DNA from: Tenacibaculum gallaicum
GTDB lineage: Bacteria; Bacteroidota; Bacteroidia; Flavobacteriales; Flavobacteriaceae
Length of the DNA: 64,000 nt
Direction: 5' to 3'
Assembly: GCF_003387615.1 (NCBI RefSeq)
Contig: NZ_QUNS01000011.1
Coordinates: 1 to 64,000 of the forward strand
Part shown: positions 8,139-15,241 of the stretch, in pieces
Layout: each line of letters opens with the position of its first letter
Position numbering within the stretch: position 1 is the first letter of the stretch
Made by a program: the position numbers and the translations under genes
Notes under the pieces: model-generated
The model's input: only the letters and a program-made list of their open reading frames with translations
Told to the model about the DNA's origin: nothing
Databases searched by the model: none

Positions 8139-10517
8139 TTATTCACTTAATGTGTGAAACATTTTAGCAAAAGCTATTTCAATGAAAATAGAAACTTCCA
8201 TTTTAGTTCTACCTTCTTCTAACATACTTAAGATAGTATTAAGGTGTCTATGTTTGAAATTATAAAATTCACCGTCTTCTTTATATAAATCTTCTTTCTT
8301 TAAGTTTTCTAGCTGCTCTAACATATTTTTATTTGCCTTGTAGGCAGATGTTCTTTTCTTTAAAAACAGTTGCATCTTTTTACTCTCTTTTCTACTTGAT
8401 TTATTATACATAGATACCGCTGTTTTATACTTCTGCTCTACCGACCATTCTACCCTTTTGGCGTCTCTATATAATTTCTTAAGTCCATTAAATACTAAAT
8501 CATTATATGTATTTATATAATCTTGATTCTTATGCAAATGACTTAAGTACTCAATTGCCTTTTTCTTATACTTATTTTTAGATTTTAGTTCAGCATCTTT
8601 TAACTCTTGTTCTAATACCAAAAGTTTATCTGCTATTTTATTTATTTTTTTTGTCTCCTCAAATCTATTTGCTTCTCCTATGATTAATATCTCTGGAGTT
8701 ATTTCGTGAGGTTCTCCCGTAAATGTATGTTCTTTATAAGAAAAGTTAAACACCCCTCTAGCTCTCTCTACTTTTGCTTTCTTTTTTGCAGATAAGTCAA
8801 AGGCATAATTGTAACCGAAAGTAACTGTTAAGTCTTGAGTATTCTTTAAAGGGGTATTTCTAAATAATTGAATAGCACTTAAGTTAAAATTATGTTTCTC
8901 TTTATATACATAATTTGTGTTTAACCTTAAGTTTGTGGCACTTGCCTTATTTGTTTTGTTATTATTTTGATTATAAGAAGTACTCAGAGTTGTGTTTAAT
9001 TTATCTTTTAGAAACTTTTTATTAACTGCTAGTGTTGGTCCCCATGTATACGATTCATCTCTTCCAATAGTATTATACGTAGTATTTAAAGCAGAAGTTA
9101 TATTTATTTTTCTTTGTGGTAATCCTAATGTATAGGAAGTATTAAAATTATGAAATGTAGAACCGTTTCCTAAACGCACAATTCCATTTTCAGCATTTGC
9201 AACCGTTGCTAATGAATAATTTGTATTTAGGTTTTGCCTTCTTGTTTTACTATTTTCTAAAATATAACTTACATTAACATTGGCGTTTTGAGATAATTGT
9301 TTGTAATTAAATCGCTCAGCTTGGTCATCTAATAAGTTATCATCATTTATAACCTCAAATTGATCAAGTTTGTTATTCGTAAAAGTAGAAAAGTTAGAAT
9401 AACTTCCTGTTATGTTTACTTTTTTACTCATTGCGTAAGTAGCATTTATGCTTCCTACAGTTCTATTAGTATTTGTTTCTTTTTGGTTCGCTAAATCATC
9501 TCGCTGATACCCTATATTAAACCCTAAACTTATTTTATTATTGAATAAAGAGGTATTTCCGTTTAAGGTAATGTTTTCAAAATCATTGTTAAAATAATAA
9601 GCTCCTAATGTTTGATATCCTGGATCGATACGCTCATACCCTAACCCAAATCGAAATTTATCAAAGCTATACTCCATTTCTGTTTTAAACGCTTTGTAAT
9701 GCTCCGTTGAAGCTCTATTGTTAAATAGTAAACCAGCGATACCGCTACTATGATTTACTTTTTCGGCTCTTAAATCTTGTGTTATAGCTGTTGAAGCATA
9801 TTCTCCTTTAAACCGAAGTCCGTCCATTACCGTTACAGCCCCCGACATACTTAATACTAAATTTTCTTTAGGTAATACCTTTTTTTCTTCTGGAACCGCA
9901 CTTATGGAGTTTATGTTGTCTTTTGCATAAAAACCTATCAATTCTAGACTATATTTTTCTTTTTTAAATCCTACTTTGGCACCATACCCCATACGTTTAA
10001 AAGCAGGTTGTGTTCTATTATCATCAGAATTTTCTGTGGCTTTTAATAATCGACCATACATTGCAGAAAACGTAAAACTTCCTTTTGGAGTTAAATCTAC
10101 CCCTCCTCCTGTAAATTGATGTCCTGCTAAGGTATATGGAGAAAAACTCATACTCACATCTCCTATATGCGCTTGTATCCACCTGTATTTAGGATGTAAA
10201 CTCAATCGGTTAAAACTAAACGGTAATTGGTATTCTAAATCATCTCCTTGATTAGAAAAGCTATAGCTCACAGGAATTGAAAATTCATAAATATTAAAAT
10301 TTAAGCTTCCTTGTAAAAAATAGGTAAATGGTGCTCTCGCGCTATTTTGGTTTGATGAATAAAACACAGAATTAGCAGCGATGTTTCCGCTAACTTTAAA
10401 TGGTTTTCCTCTTCCTATATTCTCAAAATCTAATTGTTGTCCTACTATACTTTCAGCAAAAAACATGCTTAAAATAAACACTACTACTTTTAGTGTTTGT
10501 CCCCTCATTGTAATCAT
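8139..10517 (-). CDS. Outer-membrane beta-barrel protein at the end of the toxin-type cluster
   Basis: The 792-residue protein has a signal peptide (VVVFILSMFFAESIVGQQ) and then about 550 residues of alternating amphipathic strands rich in aromatic ends (NFNIYEFSIPVSYSFSNQ, LELIGFYAKD). This is what a large outer-membrane barrel looks like. The last ~200 residues are highly charged and helical or coiled (EELKDAELKSKNKYKKKAIEY), an unusual soluble tail. It is the last gene of the cluster, 19 bp after the 10537-11823 gene. I infer a role as outer-membrane anchor or conduit for the giant exported proteins. An alternative start is the ATG at 10508. Confidence 0.8.
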   Translation of the reverse strand: MITMRGQTLKVVVFILSMFFAESIVGQQLDFENIGRGKPFKVSGNIAANSVFYSSNQNSARAPFTYFLQGSLNFNIYEFSIPVSYSFSNQGDDLEYQLPFSFNRLSLHPKYRWIQAHIGDVSMSFSPYTLAGHQFTGGGVDLTPKGSFTFSAMYGRLLKATENSDDNRTQPAFKRMGYGAKVGFKKEKYSLELIGFYAKDNINSISAVPEEKKVLPKENLVLSMSGAVTVMDGLRFKGEYASTAITQDLRAEKVNHSSGIAGLLFNNRASTEHYKAFKTEMEYSFDKFRFGLGYERIDPGYQTLGAYYFNNDFENITLNGNTSLFNNKISLGFNIGYQRDDLANQKETNTNRTVGSINATYAMSKKVNITGSYSNFSTFTNNKLDQFEVINDDNLLDDQAERFNYKQLSQNANVNVSYILENSKTRRQNLNTNYSLATVANAENGIVRLGNGSTFHNFNTSYTLGLPQRKINITSALNTTYNTIGRDESYTWGPTLAVNKKFLKDKLNTTLSTSYNQNNNKTNKASATNLRLNTNYVYKEKHNFNLSAIQLFRNTPLKNTQDLTVTFGYNYAFDLSAKKKAKVERARGVFNFSYKEHTFTGEPHEITPEILIIGEANRFEETKKINKIADKLLVLEQELKDAELKSKNKYKKKAIEYLSHLHKNQDYINTYNDLVFNGLKKLYRDAKRVEWSVEQKYKTAVSMYNKSSRKESKKMQLFLKKRTSAYKANKNMLEQLENLKKEDLYKEDGEFYNFKHRHLNTILSMLEEGRTKMEVSIFIEIAFAKMFHTLSE

Positions 10518-10536
10518 TAAAATATTCTTTTCTTTT

Positions 10537-11823
10537 TTATAACTGTTTTGCTAAACACTCTTCTGAGTCTCTAACTTTTACGCTGTATGCCCCTTTGTTT
10601 AACTTACTTATTCTTGTTGTCTTTGCATTAGTAAACGGAAACCATGTTTCATTATCAGCATTATTTCCTGTATAATTAACCCAATTGGTACCATTAAAAA
10701 CTTGTATTACATCATCTTTTTTTAGTTGATACGAAAACGCTCTGCCACTTTCTCCTGTTGCACTAATATCTATATACCCATCATTAACCGTAAAGCAATT
10801 TTGATCAGCTGAACCTGTTACTTTGAAATCAACGAGTGGTGCTGGATCAATTGTAAACGTATCAGAAAACTCAAGATTTTTCCATGTATCGTCTGCATCA
10901 TCTATTCCTCCTGTACCAGTATGTGTTTGGAACTTGACTCTATAGCTTCCTGCATCTAAAGGTTGTGTCCAAGTATAACTATATACTCCAGAATTGTTGG
11001 TTAAAGTTGACGTATATTCTTGCCCAAACAATACACTATCATCTGTGCCATCATATAACGTCATTACCAACTCTTCTCCTGAGTTCAACTTTCTATTAAA
11101 ATTTAAAGTAAAACCTCCATTTGCTTTATAATTACAAGTTGTGTTTTTAGTTACTACTGGTTTTAGTAATTGAGGAGATTCAGAAATAAACACGTAAGTG
11201 TAAGGTTCTTTTGGTCTCCATCCATTACATAATTCTAATTTGTATTGAATGCTTTTACTCATGTATAAATGGGCTTCGCTACCAAACAAGTCTGTTGCTG
11301 TAAACGTAATCGAACTTTTTCCCAAGTACTCTTGAGGAAACTTCTGCCATTTATTAGCCATAGAGTCGTAGTACATCCAATTATATACTAGTTCATGATA
11401 ACCAGAAGAAGCTTCTAAGGTAATTGAGGTAACTGTATTATCTATTCCTGGATTAGGTGTTAGAATTTTAAAATCATTATCTGGTATTATTCTAAAACTC
11501 CCTTGTTCTTTTGTACAACAACCTTTTAAAGAATAATTAAACACATTACAAAGGGCATTTTCTGGAGTTAAAGAAGTATCATATTGATTACTTACCTGAC
11601 AAAGTGTTGTTCCTGGATCTCTCCCTTCAATATAACCATCTTCATAAAGTCTATATCCTATTGGTATATTACCATTTGTAAGTACTCTTGCCCAAAAAGC
11701 ATCTCCATCATTCTCACAACTGCGATAATTACTTTGACTTTTAGTAACATAATCGACAATAAAACCTTGTCCAAACCCTAAAAAACTATAAAATAATAGT
11801 AATATAAATAATCTCTTTTTCAT
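10537..11823 (-). CDS. Secreted Cys-containing protein, third paralogue of the cluster
   Basis: The 428-residue product has a signal peptide (FILLLFYSFLGFGQ). Its C-terminal half is homologous to the proteins at 28040-29389 and 29371-30720: a TTCNYKANGGFTLNF-type strand, a region ending in DAGSYRVKFQT, FTIDPAP, and a SprB-like final repeat (NCFTVNDGYIDIS to KGAYSVKVRDSEECLAK). All three paralogues stop right after the CLAK motif. Its separation from the other two by the toxin and its cassette suggests that the cassette was inserted or exchanged between conserved parts of the cluster. A 49-bp piece of this gene is repeated at 13453-13501. Confidence 0.78.
   Translation of the reverse strand: MKKRLFILLLFYSFLGFGQGFIVDYVTKSQSNYRSCENDGDAFWARVLTNGNIPIGYRLYEDGYIEGRDPGTTLCQVSNQYDTSLTPENALCNVFNYSLKGCCTKEQGSFRIIPDNDFKILTPNPGIDNTVTSITLEASSGYHELVYNWMYYDSMANKWQKFPQEYLGKSSITFTATDLFGSEAHLYMSKSIQYKLELCNGWRPKEPYTYVFISESPQLLKPVVTKNTTCNYKANGGFTLNFNRKLNSGEELVMTLYDGTDDSVLFGQEYTSTLTNNSGVYSYTWTQPLDAGSYRVKFQTHTGTGGIDDADDTWKNLEFSDTFTIDPAPLVDFKVTGSADQNCFTVNDGYIDISATGESGRAFSYQLKKDDVIQVFNGTNWVNYTGNNADNETWFPFTNAKTTRISKLNKGAYSVKVRDSEECLAKQL
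11577..11625. repeat. 49-bp direct repeat, copy inside the third paralogue
   Basis: This segment encodes GRDPGTTLCQVSNQYD in the 428-residue protein. The same 49 bases, with one difference, occur at 13453-13501 outside any complete copy of the gene. Both copies point the same way. This is the parent copy because it is embedded in an intact reading frame. Confidence 0.92.
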
Positions 11824-11885
11824 TTTTTTCTACATAGTAAAATACCTTATTTTATCTTTTACTTTATATGCTTTTTTACACATAC

Positions 11886-12464
11886 TTATTTATATAAATT
11901 TTCAGGTTTATTTTTTATGATATAAAACAATATTCTTACTTGCCATAGCAACCACAATATTCCGAAAACTATTAATAGTATATAAAGAAATTTGGAAGTT
12001 TCTTTAAAAATTATAATGTTAACTTTATTAATTTTAAGATCTCTTACTGTTCCATTTGCATGGTATGCCTCAACGCTTATATTTTTTAAATTTTGTTGTT
12101 GTATATAGGTGTTTTTTAGCTCTATTTCTTTCACAGGAGTTTTTATAATTATTCCTTTCTCTTTATACTCTAACCTAACTTCTCCTAGACTTTTTACTAG
12201 TAATTTATATTGATTATTATCTATTACAGCTCTTAAAACTTTATTATCAACCTTTATTACAAGTAATTTTATGTACTCATCATTAGATCGCTTTTCGTAA
12301 TCTACAGAAAACTCATCAGGTTCATCATTTATATATTCTAACTCTTGTTTAGATGAAGGTTCTAATACTCCCATTATCGGGAAGCTTAAAAACAATAAAC
12401 CTCCTATTATATATAATACAGTTAAGAATAATCTTCTTTGATAGTAAAATATAGGTTTTAACAT
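11886..12464 (-). CDS. Two-span membrane protein, candidate immunity protein
   Basis: The 192-residue protein has a hydrophobic segment near residues 15-33 (FLTVLYIIGGLLFLSFPIMG), a ~115-residue extracytoplasmic beta-rich region with long charged stretches, and a second segment near 158-180 (FLYILLIVFGILWLLW). I recognise no family. The layout (two spans around an exposed domain) repeats in the 14209-14856 gene of the same cassette. Small membrane proteins behind a toxin gene are often immunity factors; that role here is inference from position only. Confidence 0.65.
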   Translation of the reverse strand: MLKPIFYYQRRLFLTVLYIIGGLLFLSFPIMGVLEPSSKQELEYINDEPDEFSVDYEKRSNDEYIKLLVIKVDNKVLRAVIDNNQYKLLVKSLGEVRLEYKEKGIIIKTPVKEIELKNTYIQQQNLKNISVEAYHANGTVRDLKINKVNIIIFKETSKFLYILLIVFGILWLLWQVRILFYIIKNKPENLYK

Positions 12465-12505
12465 TTTTATTATATTTTAGTCATTATTGAGAGATAAATT
12501 ATTCA

Positions 12506-12580
12506 TTATTTAGCACCTTGTCCAGAAATCTGATCAAGAGAATCTTCTCCTAGATATACAATAAGATAGTTTTTTGACAT
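12506..12580 (-). CDS. Possible 24-residue peptide gene behind the NADAR gene
   Basis: An ATG at 12580 opens a short frame reading MSKNYLIVYLGEDSLDQISG and ending QGAK before TAA. It begins 8 bp after the NADAR stop codon and lies in the same direction, a spacing typical of co-transcribed genes. It could be a real small peptide or the stub of a degraded gene. There is nothing else in the 124-bp gap. Length alone makes it weak. Confidence 0.25.
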   Translation of the reverse strand: MSKNYLIVYLGEDSLDQISGQGAK

Positions 12581-12588
12581 TTTATTCT

Positions 12589-13425
12589 TTAATATTCCCC
12601 CAAAATTTCAGTTCTAATTAAAGTTAGTACTTCACCTAAAATGTTTTTTCCTTCCCAACTTAATCTATCTTTTGCTTTTGGGTTATCTTCCGACAAACCT
12701 ATTCCCCATATTTTATCATCAGGAGCGGCTTCAACTAATGTGCTTCCTTTGGTTTCCAACAATAACTTTTTAAACTCTTTATTCTGCAAAAACTTTTTTT
12801 TATTACCTTCATAAACTATCTGTACCTTAAAAAACTCCCAAGTTTCCAACATTTCTTTTGTCATTTTTACCTTACGTCCTATCTCTTTTTGTTTTCTGGG
12901 ATCCTTTGTTCTGAGAACTTTATCAGCGGCATCAAAATCTAGAGCTAACAAACATTTATTATACATCATATATTGTTCAGCTGAACTAAACTTGATTTCT
13001 TCATTAAACTCCATTAAATAATTTGGTGTTCTATAAATTCGTTCTGCTTTAAAATTACATTTATACCATTGTGAAAAAGGAGATTTAGTAGCCCCAAAAA
13101 AAGTAAACTCTTCATCTTTACGTTTTTTTGCATTTCTAATTAACTCTTCTTCAAAATTTAAGCCTTCCGTATGATGGGCTGCATACTGAAAACCTCTTAA
13201 ATGCTTTATTTCTCTATCTCGTTGTGACAATTTCGAATATTCACTCTTTATTTCTTCCTTTTGAATACGTCCTTTAATTCTTGCATACTCAAAAGCTATA
13301 TAATCTGGTAACCTTTTATAAAAGTTTTTCCACTCTTTAGATTGAGTCTTTGACATCTCAATCATCTCTTTTACTATATCATCTGATAGCCCTTTTTCTT
13401 CTATTAATTTTAAAGTTACTTTCAT
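12589..13425 (-). CDS. NADAR-domain protein, candidate ADP-ribosyl hydrolase and immunity factor
   Basis: The C-terminal ~170 residues of this 278-residue protein match the NADAR (YbiA/DUF1768) family in motif order: FFGATKSPFSQWY, then SSAEQYMMYNKCLLALDFD, then KEIGRKVKM, WEFFKVQIVYEG, KKFLQNKEF, LVEAAPDDKIWGIGL, and GKNILGEVLTLIR. The first ~105 residues are a charged helical extension. NADAR domains were predicted to act in NAD/ADP-ribose metabolism, and members have been reported to remove ADP-ribose from modified nucleic acid. The gene sits downstream of a giant protein with an ADP-ribosyltransferase-like tip, so reversal of that toxin's mark is the natural hypothesis. It lies just beyond a RAYT element. 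Confidence 0.85.
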   Translation of the reverse strand: MKVTLKLIEEKGLSDDIVKEMIEMSKTQSKEWKNFYKRLPDYIAFEYARIKGRIQKEEIKSEYSKLSQRDREIKHLRGFQYAAHHTEGLNFEEELIRNAKKRKDEEFTFFGATKSPFSQWYKCNFKAERIYRTPNYLMEFNEEIKFSSAEQYMMYNKCLLALDFDAADKVLRTKDPRKQKEIGRKVKMTKEMLETWEFFKVQIVYEGNKKKFLQNKEFKKLLLETKGSTLVEAAPDDKIWGIGLSEDNPKAKDRLSWEGKNILGEVLTLIRTEILGEY

Positions 13426-13452
13426 TTTTTAATAGTTTGAATTTCATAAATA

Positions 13453-13501
13453 TATCATATTGATTACTTGCCTGACAAAGTGTTGTTCCTGGATCTCTCC
13501 C
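13453..13501. repeat. 49-bp direct repeat, displaced fragment
   Basis: Forty-eight of 49 bases equal 11577-11625. On the minus strand it would read GRDPGTTLCQ-A-SNQYD, but no gene surrounds it. Its end abuts the left inverted repeat of the RAYT element within a run of Cs. It looks like a recombination scar or a piece carried along when the mobile element moved. Confidence 0.92.
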
Positions 13502-13532
13502 CCCGCTCCTGCACGAATCCTTTCGTCTGGTT
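13500..13532 (+). repeat. Left inverted repeat of the RAYT element
   Basis: The end begins with a C run and CGCT, then GCACGAATCCTTTCGT, which can form a 5-bp hairpin with a 4-base loop. The following GGTTGTAG contains the GTAG tetranucleotide typical at the foot of REP hairpins. It pairs with 14165-14197 with four mismatches. Confidence 0.75.
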
Positions 13533-13550
13533 GTAGTATAAATATGTTTT

Positions 13551-14126
13551 TCATACTATCTTATTTTTTACCATTTCAAAAATCACTATATTTTCTAGTA
13601 TCCCTTCTTCTCCTGCATAATCTTTTGCGCTACTGTACACATATTCTTCTGCTTTATATACTAATCCTACTTCAACTGGATTTTGATGTATATAATTAAT
13701 TTTCTCTCTTATAACTGCATTACTCCATAGTTCTATCGGTTTATTATCATGTCTCCAAAACTGATGATGTTTAACATTTGATGACTTTAGTGCTGATTTT
13801 TTAAATTGTTCTAATAAAAATTCTTTACGACTCTCTCTCGGATTCTCTTGAATTACTTTTACCAATTTATTACTTGTATACCTTTTAAAATCTCCTAACA
13901 ATTTCGCTGGTTTTTCTCCTTTTATACTTCTAAAAACTAAATGAACATGATTAGTCATAATACACCAAGAAATAATTTCCATTCCCTTATTTGCTTGGCA
14001 AAACGATAAACTTTCAAGTAAAATGTCTTTATATTCATTTCTTGTGAATACATCTAACCAATTTACTACCGCAAAGCTTACAAAGTATAAGCCTTCTGGA
14101 TTATGAAATTTATAGTTTCTACTCAT
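13551..14126 (-). CDS. REP-associated tyrosine transposase (RAYT, Y1_Tnp family)
   Basis: The 191-residue protein is a single-strand DNA nuclease/transposase of the HUH Y1 type. The metal-binding HVHLV motif is near residue 61 (CIMTNHVHLVFRS), preceded by the usual N-terminus (YFVSFAVVNWLDVF). The likely catalytic Tyr is in REKINYIHQNPVEVGLV, the usual RAYT C-terminal motif. Length is normal for a stand-alone RAYT. Such enzymes cut and move REP-like hairpins, and both flanks carry these. The frame is intact, so the gene may be active. Confidence 0.93.
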   Translation of the reverse strand: MSRNYKFHNPEGLYFVSFAVVNWLDVFTRNEYKDILLESLSFCQANKGMEIISWCIMTNHVHLVFRSIKGEKPAKLLGDFKRYTSNKLVKVIQENPRESRKEFLLEQFKKSALKSSNVKHHQFWRHDNKPIELWSNAVIREKINYIHQNPVEVGLVYKAEEYVYSSAKDYAGEEGILENIVIFEMVKNKIV

Positions 14127-14164
14127 TTTTTACTTTTTCCTAATTTTTAATGCTTACTTACCGA

Positions 14165-14197
14165 AACCACACGAAAAGATTCGTGCGGCAGCGGGGG
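14165..14197 (-). repeat. Right inverted repeat of the RAYT element
   Basis: This end contains a perfect 6-bp hairpin CACGAA-AAGA-TTCGTG, then GCAGCGGGGG. Its reverse complement matches 13500-13532. It lies between the transposase start and the end of the membrane-protein gene at 14209. Confidence 0.75.
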
Positions 14198-14208
14198 ATT
14201 TCTTTTTA

Positions 14209-14856
14209 TTATTTTTTTCTAAACCATTTGGCTAAAAATTTTAATCCTTTAATTTTACTTTCTATAGTATTAGGTAACTCTGGTAACTTATCTGTTTTAT
14301 TATAAATATTTAGATTTTTGAACAACATAATTAATGTTACAATTAGGCTTGACAAGCCTAAAATAAAAATCACTCCCCCTAAAAAGTAAATCAAACATAT
14401 TCTTATAATTGAAGGCTCTGAACCAATTATATATATACTATCAATTACTAATTTTTCTATATCGTCATTTTTTTTATTGAATTTTACTTCAACTTTTTCC
14501 AACTTCCTTAAATCATTCACAGTCAAATTAATAGGTAACTCCATTTCTAAATCCCTACTATTTACTATATTTTTTGTTTCCAATAAATTAATTAGATTAG
14601 AGTAAGAGGTGTTCTCCGAGACGTCATAGATTTGTTTAATATCTATACCATTTGAAAAACCAATTCTAAGTCTTAAATAGCTGTAATCATTAGGGGTTAA
14701 GCATTCCAAAGTAAAAAAATCTAGTTTCTCTTCTTTTAACGTCTCATTTTTTAACTCTTTTGCCTGTTTAAAAAGTTTTGGACTCCCTTTAAAGACAAGC
14801 ACCACCCCTAAAGCTATTCCAAAACTAAACTTTAATATGTAATCTATAAATTTCAT
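14209..14856 (-). CDS. Two-span membrane protein, candidate immunity protein
   Basis: The 215-residue protein has a hydrophobic N-terminal segment (ILKFSFGIALGVVLVFKG), a ~120-residue exposed domain, a second segment near residues 152-178 (ICLIYFLGGVIFILGLSS) and a basic cytoplasmic tail. I recognise no family. It is the second gene behind the giant toxin-like gene, 21 bp after the preceding small gene. The membrane topology matches the 11886-12464 protein. An immunity role is inferred from position only. Confidence 0.65.
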   Translation of the reverse strand: MKFIDYILKFSFGIALGVVLVFKGSPKLFKQAKELKNETLKEEKLDFFTLECLTPNDYSYLRLRIGFSNGIDIKQIYDVSENTSYSNLINLLETKNIVNSRDLEMELPINLTVNDLRKLEKVEVKFNKKNDDIEKLVIDSIYIIGSEPSIIRICLIYFLGGVIFILGLSSLIVTLIMLFKNLNIYNKTDKLPELPNTIESKIKGLKFLAKWFRKK

Positions 14857-14877
14857 ATCTGGATCTCATTAATTAAT

Positions 14878-15237
14878 TCATTCTTCCTTGTATCCTGGTG
14901 GCCAAACCCCATATCTCCTCCTAAATTCTTCAGGAGTTTCAGGTTGCCCCATGTTTCCATAAAAACTATCAGCATCAATATTACTATACCATAATTGCCA
15001 TTTTTTATCCTCTTCTGCTCTTTGTTCTTTCGTCATTTCCATCGACCTCTTTTTCTCCTTTTCATCTCTCAACTCTCTCCGTTTATTATAAATTAGACAC
15101 TTTTGTCTTTCATTTAGTTTTTTAGAGCATTCAATCCAGTCATTTGAAACTGGGATTTCATTAGCCATTTTCGCTAAAGTTTCTAACTGTTCCTCACTTA
15201 AATTTTCTGAAATCTCATTAGGTTTGATACGTTTCAT
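14878..15237 (-). CDS. Small charged protein directly behind the toxin-like gene
   Basis: I chose the ATG at 15237, four bases after the toxin stop codon; an upstream in-frame ATG at 15264 would add nine residues overlapping the toxin end. The product (about 119 residues) is cytosolic, highly charged and helical, with a C-terminal PETPEEFRRRYGVWPPGYKEE-like proline/tryptophan tail. It has no family that I recognise. Being first and tightly coupled to the toxin gene, it is the best positional candidate for the cognate immunity protein or a toxin adaptor. Confidence 0.65.
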   Translation of the reverse strand: MKRIKPNEISENLSEEQLETLAKMANEIPVSNDWIECSKKLNERQKCLIYNKRRELRDEKEKKRSMEMTKEQRAEEDKKWQLWYSNIDADSFYGNMGQPETPEEFRRRYGVWPPGYKEE

Positions 15238-15241
15238 TCTT

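Larger units (their letters stand above)
13500..14197 (-). mobile_element. RAYT (REP-associated tyrosine transposase) element with inverted ends
   Basis: A ~700-bp unit bounded by imperfect inverted repeats at 13500-13532 and 14165-14197. After reverse-complementing the right end, about 29 of 33 bases agree (core GCACGAATC, TTTCGT and TGGTT). Each end folds into a small ACGAA/TTCGT hairpin, as REP sequences do, and the left end carries GTAG next to the hairpin. The single gene inside encodes an HUH Y1 transposase. It interrupts the toxin cassette between two otherwise closely spaced genes. Confidence 0.75.

Noticed and set aside
13460..13699. 79-codon plus-strand frame over the RAYT end
   Set aside because: It is antisense to the transposase and made of the duplicated 49-bp fragment and inverted repeat; a similar shadow arises at 11584 from the same DNA.
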